NCBI GenBank assembly: GCA_020631735.1
Contig: CM036191.1
Location: 37,865,335 to 37,929,334 of the forward strand
DNA length: 64,000 bases
From: Saccharum officinarum
Lineage: Eukaryota > Streptophyta > Magnoliopsida > Poales > Poaceae
Direction of reading: 5' to 3'
Part shown: in pieces, positions 21,833-33,686 of the stretch
Layout of the letters: every line of letters begins with the position of its first letter
Numbering within the stretch: position 1 is the stretch's first letter
The notes under the pieces: model-generated
The model's input: only the letters and a program-made list of their open reading frames with translations
What the model was told of the DNA's origin: nothing
Database searches by the model: none
Made by a program: the position numbers and the translations under genes

Positions 21833-23007
21833 TGTCGGTACCAACAGTTCGGGGGTACCCACATCCATCGCTAATAAAAAACTAAAACGACTCAAACCGC
21901 AATAAAAGGCAGCCCGCCTCGACCGCGTATCCAGTCTGCCTCGTACGAGGCCCGCTCGACGGGGCGCCTCAACCACGCTCCGGCTCCGACTCGTACGAGG
22001 CCCGCTCGACGAGGCGCCTCGACCGCGCTCCGGCTCCGACTCGTACGAGGCCCGCTCGACGGGGCGTCTCGACCGCGCCCCATCCCGTACAGCAAGATAC
22101 CTCAACGGCGCTCCGACCCGCGCGAGGTTCATCCGCCCACTGGGAAAAACTCCGACTCGCGTGAGCCCGGGTCGAGCGCCTCGACTCCTTCTCTTTACCT
22201 ACCCCAGAACAAAAGCCATAGCATTTAATGCGGTTACCGACTATCACCTACCGGCATGGCTGTAACCAGGATCGACGTGGGAACAATGCCCGTGTCAGAT
22301 CACACTGTTTTACCGCCCATCCCATGATGGGAAGTGAAACCCGTCACTATACCCACCTTACCGCACATTGTTCACCATCGATCACCCTCGAGGGAGGATA
22401 AGACAAGGTACGTTCTCCGCAATCTCGAGGATTCGGCCTTATCCATCTGGCCTCGACCTGGCCTCGACCTAACCCCGACGCTCGACACAGTTCAATGGCA
22501 AGGGAGGGATGGTATGGCACGACGCTCCGGGTCATTTCGCCGTCTCGTCTCCCATGACGCCATGGTGTCCAGGGATGGCCGGCCATTTCCAGGGCACATC
22601 GCTATGGTCAGCTCAACAGGAATCGATAAAACGTCACCTCAAGACTCCCCGTCGCCCTGGCCTCCTCTCGCCCTATAAAAGGGCAGGCCAGGGTTCTACA
22701 AGGGAGGACGGATGACAACGACAGACAACGAAGAAAAACAAGAGATCGATATCTCAAGCAACCACCATTTTCCTCTTTTTCCACTCTTTGAGACTTGGGC
22801 TCGACGCCCTCTCTCGCATGCTTGTAACCCCTACACGAGCACTTCGGTGCAAGGAAATACAAACTTCTCCCCCCCCACTGGACGTAGGGCCTTCTTTTGC
22901 CCGAACCAGGATAAACCCCCGTGTGTTCTCCTTGCATCACCATCCAGGAAAGAGACACGCAGCATTTACTCGTTGGTTTAGGACCCCCTCGGGTCCGAAC
23001 ACCGACA
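21833..23007 (+). mobile_element. Tat 3' LTR
   Basis: The LTR starts TGTCGGTACC and ends GGTCCGAACACCGACA, so TGTCGGT and ACCGACA form a perfect 7-bp terminal inverted repeat. Its length is 1175 bp. A TATA box (TATAAAA) lies at 22674-22680, followed by a plausible start region and a GACAACGAAGAAAAACAAGA leader. The first 300 bases hold 50-bp repeats. Bases after 23007 are CTTGA, the expected target duplication. The 5' partner LTR cannot be checked because it would fall in the gap at 12554. Confidence 0.85.
21941..22090 (+). repeat. three 50-bp repeats inside the Tat LTR
   Basis: TCGTACGAGGCCCGCTCGAC occurs at 21941, 21991 and 22041, each followed by G(G/A)GGCG(C/T)CTC. The last two are also preceded by CTCCGGCTCCGAC. 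The period is exactly 50 bp. It lies upstream of the TATA box, in U3, where repeats often act as enhancer-like modules. Confidence 0.85.
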
Positions 23008-24060
23008 CTTGATTAACATCATAAGTCATAACCAGCAACAGGGGTCCGTACTTTCAATATTTTAGCTCAATAAAAGACTCCAAGGGTATGCAGGCTTAAG
23101 AGGATAGTATGAAGCAAGTATAACTTTTATAGAAAAACTTACTACAAGTTGGTCCGTACTTTCAATATTTTAGCTCAACATTAAGTCATTAGTACCAGTT
23201 TGCACCTATTCTAAATGAAGCACTTCTTTAATCATCACATCTCATCTCATCTCTTTTCCATAAGTAACCATGTTCCATTGATTAAACTACGATGAGTGGT
23301 CAGAGGGTCGAGTCTCCATAACCGAGGAGCAATGACGATTCGAACTGATTAAAGCCCAGCTGGGGATTCCGAACCACACGACATATGCAGGTCCCGGACC
23401 TACATATATCAACCCTTCCCACAGATCCTCCAAAACAGGAACAGGTTCACGCCACTCGGGAGCACAATACTCCACCGCCCTACATCAACCCAGATGCTTC
23501 CGTCCATCCCAGATCCGTAGGGTGGGTACACGCTACTCCCACCATCTCTCCACTCCCAGTGTACCGTTGTCCTTTCCCATAAAGAAATAGCCGAGGTATC
23601 AGGATTACCGGAGTATGTGGCCAGTACTGCAAAGTCTCGACCACACGGTGGCCTACATTGAACGGTCCTTAATTGACACAAACGGAGCACTACACCGACT
23701 CATTTCACGATGCAAGCCACTTGCCCGATCTCGATTTAAACATTATTCACATCATGGTATTCTCACGACCCATAAGCAGAGCCGAGAAGAGCAGAGGTAA
23801 AACCTATTTACCACGAACGATGAAATCATCATTCGACTTCTATCGAAGTCTAAGCATTTCTAAGCATAAGAGGTATCGACCTACATACTAGTGGGGTGAC
23901 AAGGAAGGATATTTGAAATTCAAGGTAATCATGCAGCAATTGGATATACAACCAAGTCATATTTTACTTAATATACATATTATAGGACTCGAATGATAAA
24001 AGTATTTGTAAATATAAGGAACGGGTTAGATGCTCCGGGGCTTGCCTATGTTGCAGGGAA
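23008..24060 (-). mobile_element. LTR-like fragment, chromovirus type, flanking the Tat element
   Basis: No gene is supported. The minus strand resembles a grass Tekay/Del-type LTR body (blocks such as AATGAGTCGGTGTAGTGCTC and GGTTGATGTAGGGCGGTGGA). Recognition is from memory of grass repeats and is tentative. A 29-base direct repeat (GGTCCGTACTTTCAATATTTTAGCTCAA) occurs near 23043 and again near 23152. The Tat element appears to have landed inside this older LTR. Confidence 0.35.
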
Positions 24061-26956
24061 GGTCAGAATCCGCAGAAGGATCACCGAAGTTGAACTTGAC
24101 ACTAACACCATTGGTGGATGAACCTTCTCCGAAGCTTGATCAACACGAATCTTCTCACTCTTGTTTACTACACGTAAATAATGATGTATGCTTTAACATG
24201 ATGAAATGCATGACATGATGCATGGTGAGAGACATACAAGTGAATGGATGAGCTTAAACAAAGTTAATGTATTTGAGTACAACTTTCCTTCGCTAAGAGC
24301 TAGGGTTTATGTTCTAAAAGTATTTTAATTGTCAACCCACAAGTTGATTGGTTGTTTATCAACCAGACATTGAACTAACAACATGACACGAATCTTCTCC
24401 TGCAGAAAAGTCTTTCTTGCAATAATTACAAGTTGCAGAAACTAAAACCTTATTACCATCATAGATCTTGGTGAAATGTTTCCAGCATGCTGCGTCCCCG
24501 CTCCGGGATGGCCCAGCACAGTGTTGTCATTGCAGTTGCCGGTGGCCGGAGTCTCCGTGATGGAGAAATTGCTTGTCCTTGTAACCGTCGGGATCGAGCA
24601 ATTTACAGGTTGCTCGTCCTCAGTCCCTTCAAGATCATCAATTTATGGCCGTCCATGCCATAGTCTCCCGTACTTGGGGAGAGCTGGCGTGGATCGAGAT
24701 GGACGACCGTCTCACACACTGGAGGACTACGAGAGCGTCAGCGTCGCTTGTGTGCCATTGTTTTTGTTCTCTTTCTAGCACTACCATGCGACATATTTTT
24801 GGTCATTTTGACGGTGATTTGGTAAAGGTCCGGACTCGAGAGACAAGAGCAAGACAAACTGGCTATATAGTCTAGGCACCGTGTCCGTGTAGGTGAACGT
24901 TAGTTTTGTTTCCTTGATTGGTCGTTTCCTTGAATGCACGCTGATTGATTGATAGCTTCCTTGATTCATCGTTGCCTTGCACGTTCACTGATTGTTTCCT
25001 TGATTGATCGTTGCCACGGGTCGACATCGTGCTTGCGTGCTATTTTCGTGCCGTGCCGGCCCAAGCACGTCTCAAAATGCGGGCCGGATCGTATAGCCCA
25101 TCGTGTCGAGATCCTAAACACAGCACGACTCTCACATTCGTGTCGTGCCGATACGGCCCAAAATATTTCGTGCCGTGTCGTGCTTCGGGTTGTACTAAAT
25201 GATCGTGCCATGGCCGGCCCTCAAACGGCACATCCCAAGTCCTAACTCTAGCCAGCATCATGAATCATTATTTCCTTTGCTCTTGTTTTTTAGTGATTGG
25301 TAGCCAAAATATTGCTGGCTGATTGTTGGTGGAACACTTGATTTACTAGGCCTGAGTTTGTACCTGATCCCAAAATAATAATAGGTTTGTCTTTTACATA
25401 AGAAGCTTGAAATTTGGTGAATCTTGAATCTGATTTGTTTTTTTTCTTTTCCAAGTTTGTAAGCATGATTGACCCACTATGATAACGGGTTTTGGTTTCA
25501 GGTATCCTCCCGCTCTTTTTTGTTGCGCCGTTTGTTTTTCGAGAAGATTTGTCTTTCGCAGATTGAAAAAATCAATCGAATTTTTTTTGGTGTTCCTTTG
25601 TTGTTCCCACGTATTTGTTCGCATAGCACGTGTCCTGTTTTTAGTGGTTGAAAAAAAATCGACTGAAACACAATAAGAAAATCAGCCGAATGACTGACAC
25701 GACCCCTATTCTCTGGGCCTCCGTCCATCTCCGAAGAAAACGCTCAGCTGAGTTCCCCCGTGCGCTGAACAGGGCCTGCGGTCTCACCACCGGTGGCACC
25801 AGAACCGGCCCAACCAGCTCGAGGCACACAGCAGCCCAAGGAGCCTATGCTCCGGTCAGCTGGTAATGGTCTCAAATCCAGATTGAACCCACACCAAACC
25901 AACCAGCCCCACTGTTCCCCCAAGCCAATCCACATGTGAAAGCAAAACGGTTTCTTCACTGTACTACTTGTTCTTCTCGCTTGCGGGGTGCTTCGTGGAT
26001 GCCGCCGTTAGCTGTGCGGCCCCTGCGGGCGCATGGCCATTCCCTGCCATGTCCGGCCATGGCAAGGACGAGCAAGGCACAATGGGCCATGTCAGCAAGC
26101 TCCCTGCGGCCAGCAGCCTGCCAATGGTGGTGGAGGCGGTGCCCAGGACGTACGTACAGAGCGGCTTCTGATGGTCGTTTTTGGACTAGCTAGCTAGATA
26201 ACTTCCATGGCGTGCATGCATCGATAAGTTAGGTTATGAACCGTAGAAACCCAATCTGAGCTGGACCAAACCACTTTGAGATCGTAGCCAATCCAAACCA
26301 GACTGTTAGTAGGCTCAAATTGTTCTGCCCCATCCAATCAAGACCCAAGGTAAAACCAAACCACATAATCCAGTTCCAATCCAAACCATTACCAGAGTCC
26401 GGTGCTGTCTTTTGCCTAGGCACCGGATAAATCTGGTGGGGGTGAAAATAGCCCACCAAACGCTATTTTCAGACTTTTTAAATGTGCCAAATCTCAACAA
26501 GTTTTCCATCAAACACCAGCACTTCAAGGACGTGAGTTAGCATTTTCAAAATATTTTGTAAAGCTTTTCACCTGCTTCCTTACCATGTCACCAGGTCACA
26601 TACACCGTTAATCCTCACCTAGTGACACTGGATAACCATTATCACTTTAGAGCTCTTATCTTTATAATATGACTATCTATTCTAAACTTGACTGTGCACT
26701 TTATTGCACATTGGCCACCAAAAGCAAAGCCCTAACACTATACATTTTTCCTTCAAGCTTGCTTTCCAACTCCGTCTCTCCATGGCTAAGTACTAGCTTC
26801 ATATGGTCATGAACACCATGGATCTCCACCACTCCTAAGCCTTGCTCCTCACCATCAAGTGGACCTTAGCTTAATCAAACTCATTGAAAGCATTAGTCTA
26901 TATAGTTGGCATTCAATTACTAAAACCAAACTAGGGCTTTCAATGAGCTCCTCGCT
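24061..26956. other. unannotated intergenic DNA
   Basis: No coding region is supported. Short repeated words occur: TTCCTTGATT at several places between 24910 and 25010, and CGTGCCGTG/CGTGCCGATACGGCCC words at 25045-25210 that look like subterminal repeats of an old DNA transposon. 26460-26900 resembles the non-coding part of an LTR element. A 67-85 residue frame at 25936-26193 has no recognisable domain. Confidence 0.4.
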
Positions 26957-27223
26957 GTGTGCTATGCCCTTACATTTCTTTGGTGCACCCTAGCTCGGGA
27001 TCAAGCTGCTGGTCGTGTGGCATCCATGCCCAACCACCATGGCCTATATATGTCTAAAAGCTTCCTGGAGAAGAAAAAAAAAAGGAAGGAGCAGTTGTTG
27101 CCACCAAGCTTGTACTCACTTTCTGATCAACGGAGACCCAATATTCCAGACAAGGAGACTATGCTGAGCTGCTGCCCAGCTACTGCTGCCATCAAGCGGA
27201 TCCTCTCTACGAGCCCATGTTAG
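26957..27223 (+). other. short open frame of unknown nature
   Basis: An 88-codon frame ends at the left edge of the Tourist-like MITE, with its stop overlapping the first bases of the target site. It has no motif I recognise and contains a poly-Lys run from an A-rich tract (EKKKKRKEQ). It may be chance or the remnant of an exon. I do not claim a function. Confidence 0.15.
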
Positions 27224-27488
27224 TACACTCCCAAAACTAGAAACCACGAGTTACCAATGGATAGTTTCTACAGAATAAATTTTTATCTATTCGCATGTCT
27301 TCTCTCTTCATCATTTACCTAACACATATCTTCAGGTCTTGGTTCTCGTATAGACATGATTTCTTCTTTAAGAAATAATTTTCTCCTCTCTTTTCTTTAA
27401 TTGCAGTGTCACATCATCTTTTTTGCTTAGCTGACATCTTAATTAATGAACATATAAATCATCTACTAGTTTCTTGTTGGAAGTGCCC
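27223..27488. mobile_element. Tourist-like MITE (PIF/Harbinger type)
   Basis: A 266-bp AT-rich element has imperfect terminal inverted repeats. The left end reads GTACACTCCCAAAAC, and the right end reads GGGCACTTCCAACAAG on the opposite strand; both are soon followed by GAAAC/AAACTAG. It is flanked by TTA on both sides (27220-27222 and 27489-27491), the 3-bp target duplication typical of PIF/Harbinger elements. There is no coding capacity. Internal sequence (GTTACCAATGGATAGTTTCT and the TTAATGAACATA-type tail) matches a familiar grass MITE style. Confidence 0.7.
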
Positions 27489-27491
27489 TTA

Positions 27492-28567
27492 TAGTTCTAG
27501 CAGCGGACAAACGACGTAGCAGTTTTAAACATGGATGAAGAAAAAATTACCCAGATTGTTGTAGTGATTTTGAGTGATTTTCAACTTTAAATAATGACTA
27601 ATTTTGTAATTTGAAAATTATTTTTAGATGGAATCTTGGAGTCGCTCCTTAACGTCAATTACTAAGGATATTGGGGTGGCGATTCGTGGGTTGGCTAGGT
27701 TGGTCTAAGCCCTTGGCCCAATAATCCACTGCCTGACCTCGTGTAGCGTAGCGCAATACGCCATGTCCTGTCATCAGGTGGCACTTGGCAGCCATGAGCA
27801 CGGCGGTGGTGGCTGTAACAAAAAAAATATTAAATATTTAAGATACCAAATAGATATCATTAATTAATTTGTTTAGAATATATTTTTAATAATAAGGATA
27901 TATTTTTATGTGTTTCGATCATTATCGTCGTCCGAGAATACATCGGACCACAATTATTTTTATAAAAGAACATCCTCATAGCAAAGAAAAGCCCATGAAC
28001 AAAAAGACATGTAGCCAAGACACTGGATAACCTAAATAAAACACAGAAACTAATAACAAAAAGAAGAAGAAAATCTCCAATAAACAACTCCTGTTATTCA
28101 TCTCGCGGCCTTCCGGCCGGTTACATACAGTAACTTGATTCCAAAAGAACCAGAGCCTACCAAATAAAGATAAGAAAAATTTATCTCTTCAACTGATGAC
28201 CAAGAACACACTGCCTCGTCAGCCTTCACCCACCAAAAAGCCAAGTGAGAAAAGAACTAGAAATATTGTATTTTATTTTTGATTGACAGAGATCGTGCAA
28301 GCGAGAACTGCGAGCTGACGCAGTGGACGCGGGACGTCAGCGGCCACGCCCGCGACACGAAAGCATGACCGTTGACTGTGCCCAAGTCTTTGTTGCTTTT
28401 ATATTTACTAGTTGCCATGGGCTGGTATTGGTGGCATCTTATACCATGCACGTGCGCACGTGTCTATGGTATTGGTGGCTATCCCATATCTCTTCCTCAT
28501 CCATGTTTTTTTTAAAAAAGAGAAAAACTCATCTCCAAGAACCATATATCCCTTCCCCATCTATTAG
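27492..28567. other. unannotated AT-rich spacer
   Basis: I see no gene or well-bounded repeat here. The stretch lies between the MITE and the second Tat element. The five bases before 28568 are ATTAG and would be the left target duplication of that element, but the other end of the element is lost. Confidence 0.5.
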
Positions 28568-29036
28568 TGTCGACGAGATGTGGTCGGCAGTCTGAGGGGT
28601 ATGCCTACGGTAGTAGATTATTGGTGGAGGTGTGCAAGACCACGAACTAGATGGTGACGCAAGATGAACACGAGATTTATCCAGGTTCGGGCCACGAACT
28701 ACGCACTACCCTACGTCATGCGTCTTTGTGGATTGTATTGATATGTGATGACCATGATGTTTTGAGGGGGGGTCTTTGCCCGTCTTATATAGTACGGGGG
28801 GCAAGGTTACAGATCTAATGAATATAATCCCAGCCGATTACAACTGCTGTATCCGCGGAGGATATGATATCTATTCTAACCGACTTTGTTTCCTTGATCA
28901 TCAAGTAGTCTCTGCTTGCTCCGCACGGTTCGCCGAGCAGTTCGGAGATCCACGTGGCCCTTTCTGGCGAGTTAGGCCACCTTGTCTGGAGCGGCCCATG
29001 TGGAGCCATGAGGGTATGCGGGTCTATCCCCCCACA
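28568..29036 (-). mobile_element. 3' LTR of the second Tat element (minus strand)
   Basis: On the minus strand the LTR begins TGTGGGGGGATAGACC at 29036, directly after CGGGGACTAGC (a polypurine-like tract), and ends TCTCGTCGACA at 28568. The length is 469 bp. A minus-strand TATA box (TATATAAG) is at 28784-28791. The R/U5 part reads CGTGGCCCGAACCTGGATAA, a common grass Gypsy LTR word. Its orientation agrees with the pol at 33687-38285. Confidence 0.65.
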
Positions 29037-29930
29037 GCTAGTCCCCGATGCGAGGCACCATTGGCTCTGCCATAATGTCAAGAGATGTGATCCTCAGGAT
29101 TTAGTTGTATTACGGTAGGGGACGCGCCTCTGGCACTATGCAGAAAATATGGGTGCAAAAAAGTTAAGCACATTTACCGCAAGGTGAAGTGTGCCCACTT
29201 AGTCCCCGAGCCTGATAGCAGGTGACTTGATCACGTGGTGCCAGGGTCTAAGAGAAAAACAATCCAAAACTAAATAAACACACTCACCGCAAGGTGAAAT
29301 GTGCCCACTTAGTCCCCGAGCCTGACAGCAGGTGACTTAGTCACATGGTGCCAGGGTCCAAAGAGCACATTCTCAACTCAACTGAGAATTATGCACCGTG
29401 GCTCTGTCATAGCACAGTCCTTAGCCCTACTGTGGGCCCAGTCCCTAGCTCTGTTGTGGACCCAATCCCTAGCTCTGCCGTGGATAAAAACCCATGGCTC
29501 TGCCACGTGGCAACTCCTAGCTCTGCTGCGAGACTATCCCCCAACTCAGTTGTGGGCCCTAAAATAAAAACATCATATGGCTCTGCCACACGGCAGCCCC
29601 CAGCTCCGCTGTGAGGCAACCCCCAACTCAGTTGCGGGCCCACTCCACAACTCTGCTGTAGATTCAGTCCCCAGCTTAGCCGTGGACAACAAGAACATTA
29701 ATCTGATGCATATAGATAGATCTGCCACGTAGCAGTCCCCAGCTCTGCTGTGGGGCCACAAAATGCACTGACACGCTAGAATCGGACCATATGTAGCGAA
29801 ACATGCCCACTCTAGGGTCCTCACCACAGCCAAGGCCTACATAAAGGCTCGCTTGGAGATAATGATTGAGAAAGCAAAAGTGGCGCATCGGACGTGGTTA
29901 CCCAAAAACCCTGGAAGTCAAAGGGTCATT
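29037..29930. repeat. Tat 3' region with short tandem repeats
   Basis: Two ~110-bp units share ACCGCAAGGTGAA, AGTCCCCGAGCCTGA(T/C)AGCAGGTGACTT and GGTGCCAGGGTC (AGTCCCC at 29201 and 29311). From about 29390 to 29760 a shorter, irregular repeat based on CC(C/T)AGCTCTGCTGTGG recurs roughly ten times at about 30-35 bp spacing. No gene is present. Its position, between LTR and antisense promoter, matches the ~500-bp array of the first Tat element. Confidence 0.75.
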
Positions 29931-29937
29931 CCGCTGT

Positions 29938-29945
29938 TATAAATA
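29938..29945 (+). promoter_or_regulatory. TATA box of the second Tat antisense gene
   Basis: TATAAATA occurs in the context GCTGTTATAAATACCCGTG, about 200 bases upstream of the antisense ATG near 30143. It mirrors the box at 19420 of the first element, although the two elements differ strongly in sequence. Confidence 0.55.
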
Positions 29946-30142
29946 CCCGTGCGACGGTGCCCCACTTCTCCCACTGCATCCACTTCATGTCAGTTCGTCT
30001 TCCACACCGCTTGCTCCACCTTCTCCGCCAGTTCCATCGCCGTTGTGCCCGTAAACCTAGATTCGAACGCCGCCAGATCTAGCCGCTCCAACACCACCCT
30101 ACACACCACAGCTGTGTTCCACTGCCGGAGAAGAGGAGGAGG

Positions 30143-33100
30143 ATGGCGTGCAGGGGCCATGGAGCAAGAGCACAGCTAATGGTGGCAGAGTGGAGCAAAT
30201 CGGTGAGCACGGAGGCCACCCTTGTGAAGCTCGTCACCGCCAGTGTAATGGTCGTGGCCGCAATCGGTGGGTGGAGGAGATCAGCCAGTGAGAGCTATCC
30301 AGACCCCGTCCTAGCAAAATCGTTGTCTTTAAAGATTTTTATTGGCGTGGATTTGGGAATCCTTACCATCCCTTTCTGCGAAAAGCTGTGCGACTATTAT
30401 AGGGTTAGCATCTGCAATCTCCACCCCAACTCTGTTCTTGCTGTGTCTATCTTTATTACCCTCTGCGAGTCATATCTCGACATCTAGCCCCACTTTAATC
30501 TATGGTGGCACTTTTTCTGCCTCAAGAAGAAAGGAGGTATGGGAGAATCCAAGATACCCGGAGGAGCATACCTGAACTTATGGGATGGGATGAAAGATGA
30601 ATACCTAAATGTACCCCTGAGTTCATCCACAAGGGATTGGTACAAGAAATGGTTCTATGTGCAGCAAGAACAGGAGCCATTCATCGCCTGTGACGTCGCT
30701 CAAATCCCCGAGCAGCAGGAGAGCTGGTCGGCAAGGCCGTCCAGCGCCGAAATGGTATAGGTTGAAGAGCTACTCAGGATGTTTGATAGGAGCCAACTCG
30801 ATGGGCCAACGGTGGCACGAAACTTCATCTGCAGACGGGTGCAACCGTGCAAGGAGCAGGTGCATCCACTGTATGAGTACTCGGGGTCAGGTGACCCCAC
30901 CAGGGAGTCTGCAAGGAACCTCACGCGCGAGGAGGTGAACTGGTGGTTGGCGTAGCTGTTTGACTTGTCGAGATACCGTTTACCGTCGAACACAATGAAT
31001 GCGTACAAATTAACAGTGTCACCACCACAAGTATGTCTAAAATCGCCCACAGTGTCAATTTGACATCTGATAATTGCTAATCTACAACCATAACATTGAA
31101 TCTGATGCTTGCAAGATCCATGGCTAGGACCGGGCAGCTGTGTACATCTCCGACATGCCTGCCGACAATTGGTCGACTAGCGTGGATGCGTGGGAACCCC
31201 GCATGACGAGGAAAGTAGCTGGGAAGCGCCCCGCACCAAAGGGGCCTTCCTAGAAGAGGAAGTCCACTGACCCCCTAGGCACGAGGGGTCCTTTGATCAT
31301 TGATGACGAGGAGAGTAGCCGGAAATGACGTAAAGTCATGGCCGGCTTGACCAACGATGAGGAAGACAAGGAGGATGAGACACCGCTAGCACGCCGACAG
31401 AGGGCGCAGAGTGCGTCCCACGCGCCGACGTCACCAAGGGCGCCCACTCCTCCCCGAGCAGCAACACCTCCAAGGGCGCCCACACCGCCCTGAGCAGCGA
31501 CGCCTCCAAGGGCTCCCATGGGTGTTCAAGCCGGGATGGAGCAGGCGAGCAGCAGCTAGGCGGCTGGTACCCGCGCTACGGGGAGCGGGAGCCAGAGCGG
31601 TCGGCCGTTCAGGGCCGTATTCAGGCGCTCGGAACTATAAGTAGTATTATAACCCTTGTTTGATATCATAAGGCAGTAGCTTATTAGGCTGGTGTAGGCC
31701 GGAGTCCACGGAAGATGTGGAGCACCCCACTGGCAGCCAACCACCATCAGTTGGGGAGAGCAGCTGCGCTGCTGAGGAGTGTGGCAGGTCTAGTGGCACT
31801 GCCAACTAGCACACCACAGAGCAGCAGCATGAAGAGCCCGCACCTACTGCTAAGGAGCCCAGTGCCGCCTCAGGCGGTATAATGGGCGTTGTAGTGGTCG
31901 AGAAGAGCGGCACCGGGAACCCTGCTACAAAGGCTCCAGCAGTCAAAGCCGCTGCAGTTGAGGAGGAGGCGGACATTGAGGAAATCATTTGCCTGGAAGA
32001 AGAAAATGTGGCGCCTCAATGCGTCCGTGTTGTAAGGAAGCGGGGCGACGAGTGGGTGTTCTACGAAGAAGACCACTCAGACCGGGTTGTCCGCAAACTG
32101 CAGCGAATAATAGACGGCTTGATGGGCCAAATAAAGGTAAGAGCGCTAGAAGCCCGATGCAGCCCTATTAGGCTTTTGTATAAATTGCTATTACTAATCC
32201 TTCATTGTGTTGCAGAGCACTGAGAAAACATCGAAGTACCAAAAATGGTGCTTTGATACTATCTCCCCAACCATGGAAGAAAACAGAGCCCTGAAGGAGG
32301 ACATAGTGCGTCTACAAGAAATGCTACAGCAGGCCTAGAATGAATGGGACACGCTGCAGGCCAGCGTAGATGAGCAGCACCACCACCTAGACCAGGAAAA
32401 GAAAGGTATATGACAAAATTTTCGTGCATTGTTATCCTTGCGACTTGTTGACAATCCATGCTCTGCTCGACAAGCATGGAGGCAGAGAAGATGCTTCTTG
32501 TTGACAAGCTAGCTCGGCTAGCAGAACGCAACAAGGAGCTGGTGGAGAAAAATAGCCAGCTCGACAAGGAGCATAAAGATGAGGTTGCTCGCCTGACCAG
32601 CGAGAACACCAAGCTGAAGGAGCGGGTGACCAAGCTGGACAAGGACTTCTCGAGTAAGTTATCGACCACTCAGTTGTTGATTCCCTTTAGTATTATTCAT
32701 CATGCTCAGCATGGTCTTATGCTTGAATGCAGTCATGTGCCAAAATGCCAAGACATACCTAGAGGAGCTGATAAAGGAGAAGGACCACTTGGCGTCGAAG
32801 TGCAAAGCGATGGAAGAAGGAATCAAGTCCGTGCTAGACCTGATCGGCATAGAACCTGAAGAGGGGCCAACTGACTGACCAGCCCGACCAGAGGCCATCG
32901 TCGAGAAGTGCTAGAGCTCCTGGACATAGTTCAAACAATACATCCGCGACGCTGGCGAGTACATGGCCGCCCACGTCCTGGTCGTGGTGCGGTCACATTA
33001 CCCCGGTGTGGACCTACAAAGGCTTGAGGCTGGCGTGTCAAGCAGCACTGACCAGGTGAAGACAGAGCAGCTCAGAGCCACCTCCCAAGTGACAGCCGCA

Positions 33101-33154
33101 AAGATGATTACTGATGTAGACCTATATGGCGAGACTAGGCAGGCCAGTCAGTAG
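30143..33154 (+). pseudogene. second Tat antisense gene (PF04195-like), degenerate
   Basis: This gene is divergent from its LTR and convergent with pol. The first exon (from 30143) gives VCEK-type residues IPFCEKLCDYYRVSICNLHPN and then FNLWWHFFCLKKK. After that come YLNVPLSS and DWYKKWFYVQQE, the PF04195-like domain. A later exon (about 31150-31560) is a charged stretch with Ala-Pro-Thr-Pro-Pro repeats. Exons at 31882-32140 and 32220-32860 carry an acidic segment and a strong coiled coil (ERNKELVEKNSQLDKEHKDE). The last exon ends QASQ and TAG at 33154. In-frame stops include TAG at 30485, 30758 and near 30953. Exon edges were judged by eye only. The role of the product is unknown. Confidence 0.65.
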
Positions 33155-33686
33155 GTTAGAGGTAGAAAGAACTTTTATTTTGCAATTTAAGTTGTAACAA
33201 AACACTCGGTGCTTTTGTAAAACATTAAGTATGGTATAGTGGAGCACTCGGTGCCCATGTGAACCAGATATTATATCACTGTATAAGACATAGTTGTGAT
33301 TTTAGCTGTGAAAACTCTGTTTTTTTATCATGTTTTATGGTAAGCGCGAGTAGTTATTCCGTCCTAGAGTCACTCCAGCCCGTGTCTGACCAGTAGTCCA
33401 GAGCGTGAGGCACGGAGCCCAGGCATGCGTAAGACTGTCAACCGTGCCAGGGAGCTACTACCAACCACCCGAAACATAGTGAACGGATCTCATGCACGTG
33501 TGGGGAGAAGTCGGAGACAGTGCCAGCTCTGGGAAACTCAAGTAGGAGAAAAAACTGGTCGGCAAACCACTTAACAAAAAGTTAGGAGATATTGCGATGC
33601 ATAGAAGAGATGGCAACAAAAACATGATGAAACATTTATTGAATACTTGAGGTACAAAAAGAGTACATATCTTTCTTAGTAGCGGA
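33155..33686. other. spacer between convergent Tat genes
   Basis: No gene is seen. This 532-bp stretch separates the 3' ends of the antisense gene (plus) and pol (minus), equivalent to 14857-15559 in the other Tat element. An A/T-rich tail with AATTTAAGTTGTAACAAAAC follows the antisense stop. Confidence 0.6.

Noticed and set aside
25936..26193. possible small secreted protein
   Set aside because: A hydrophobic start is visible in one frame, but there is no convincing start context, domain or homologue I can recall.
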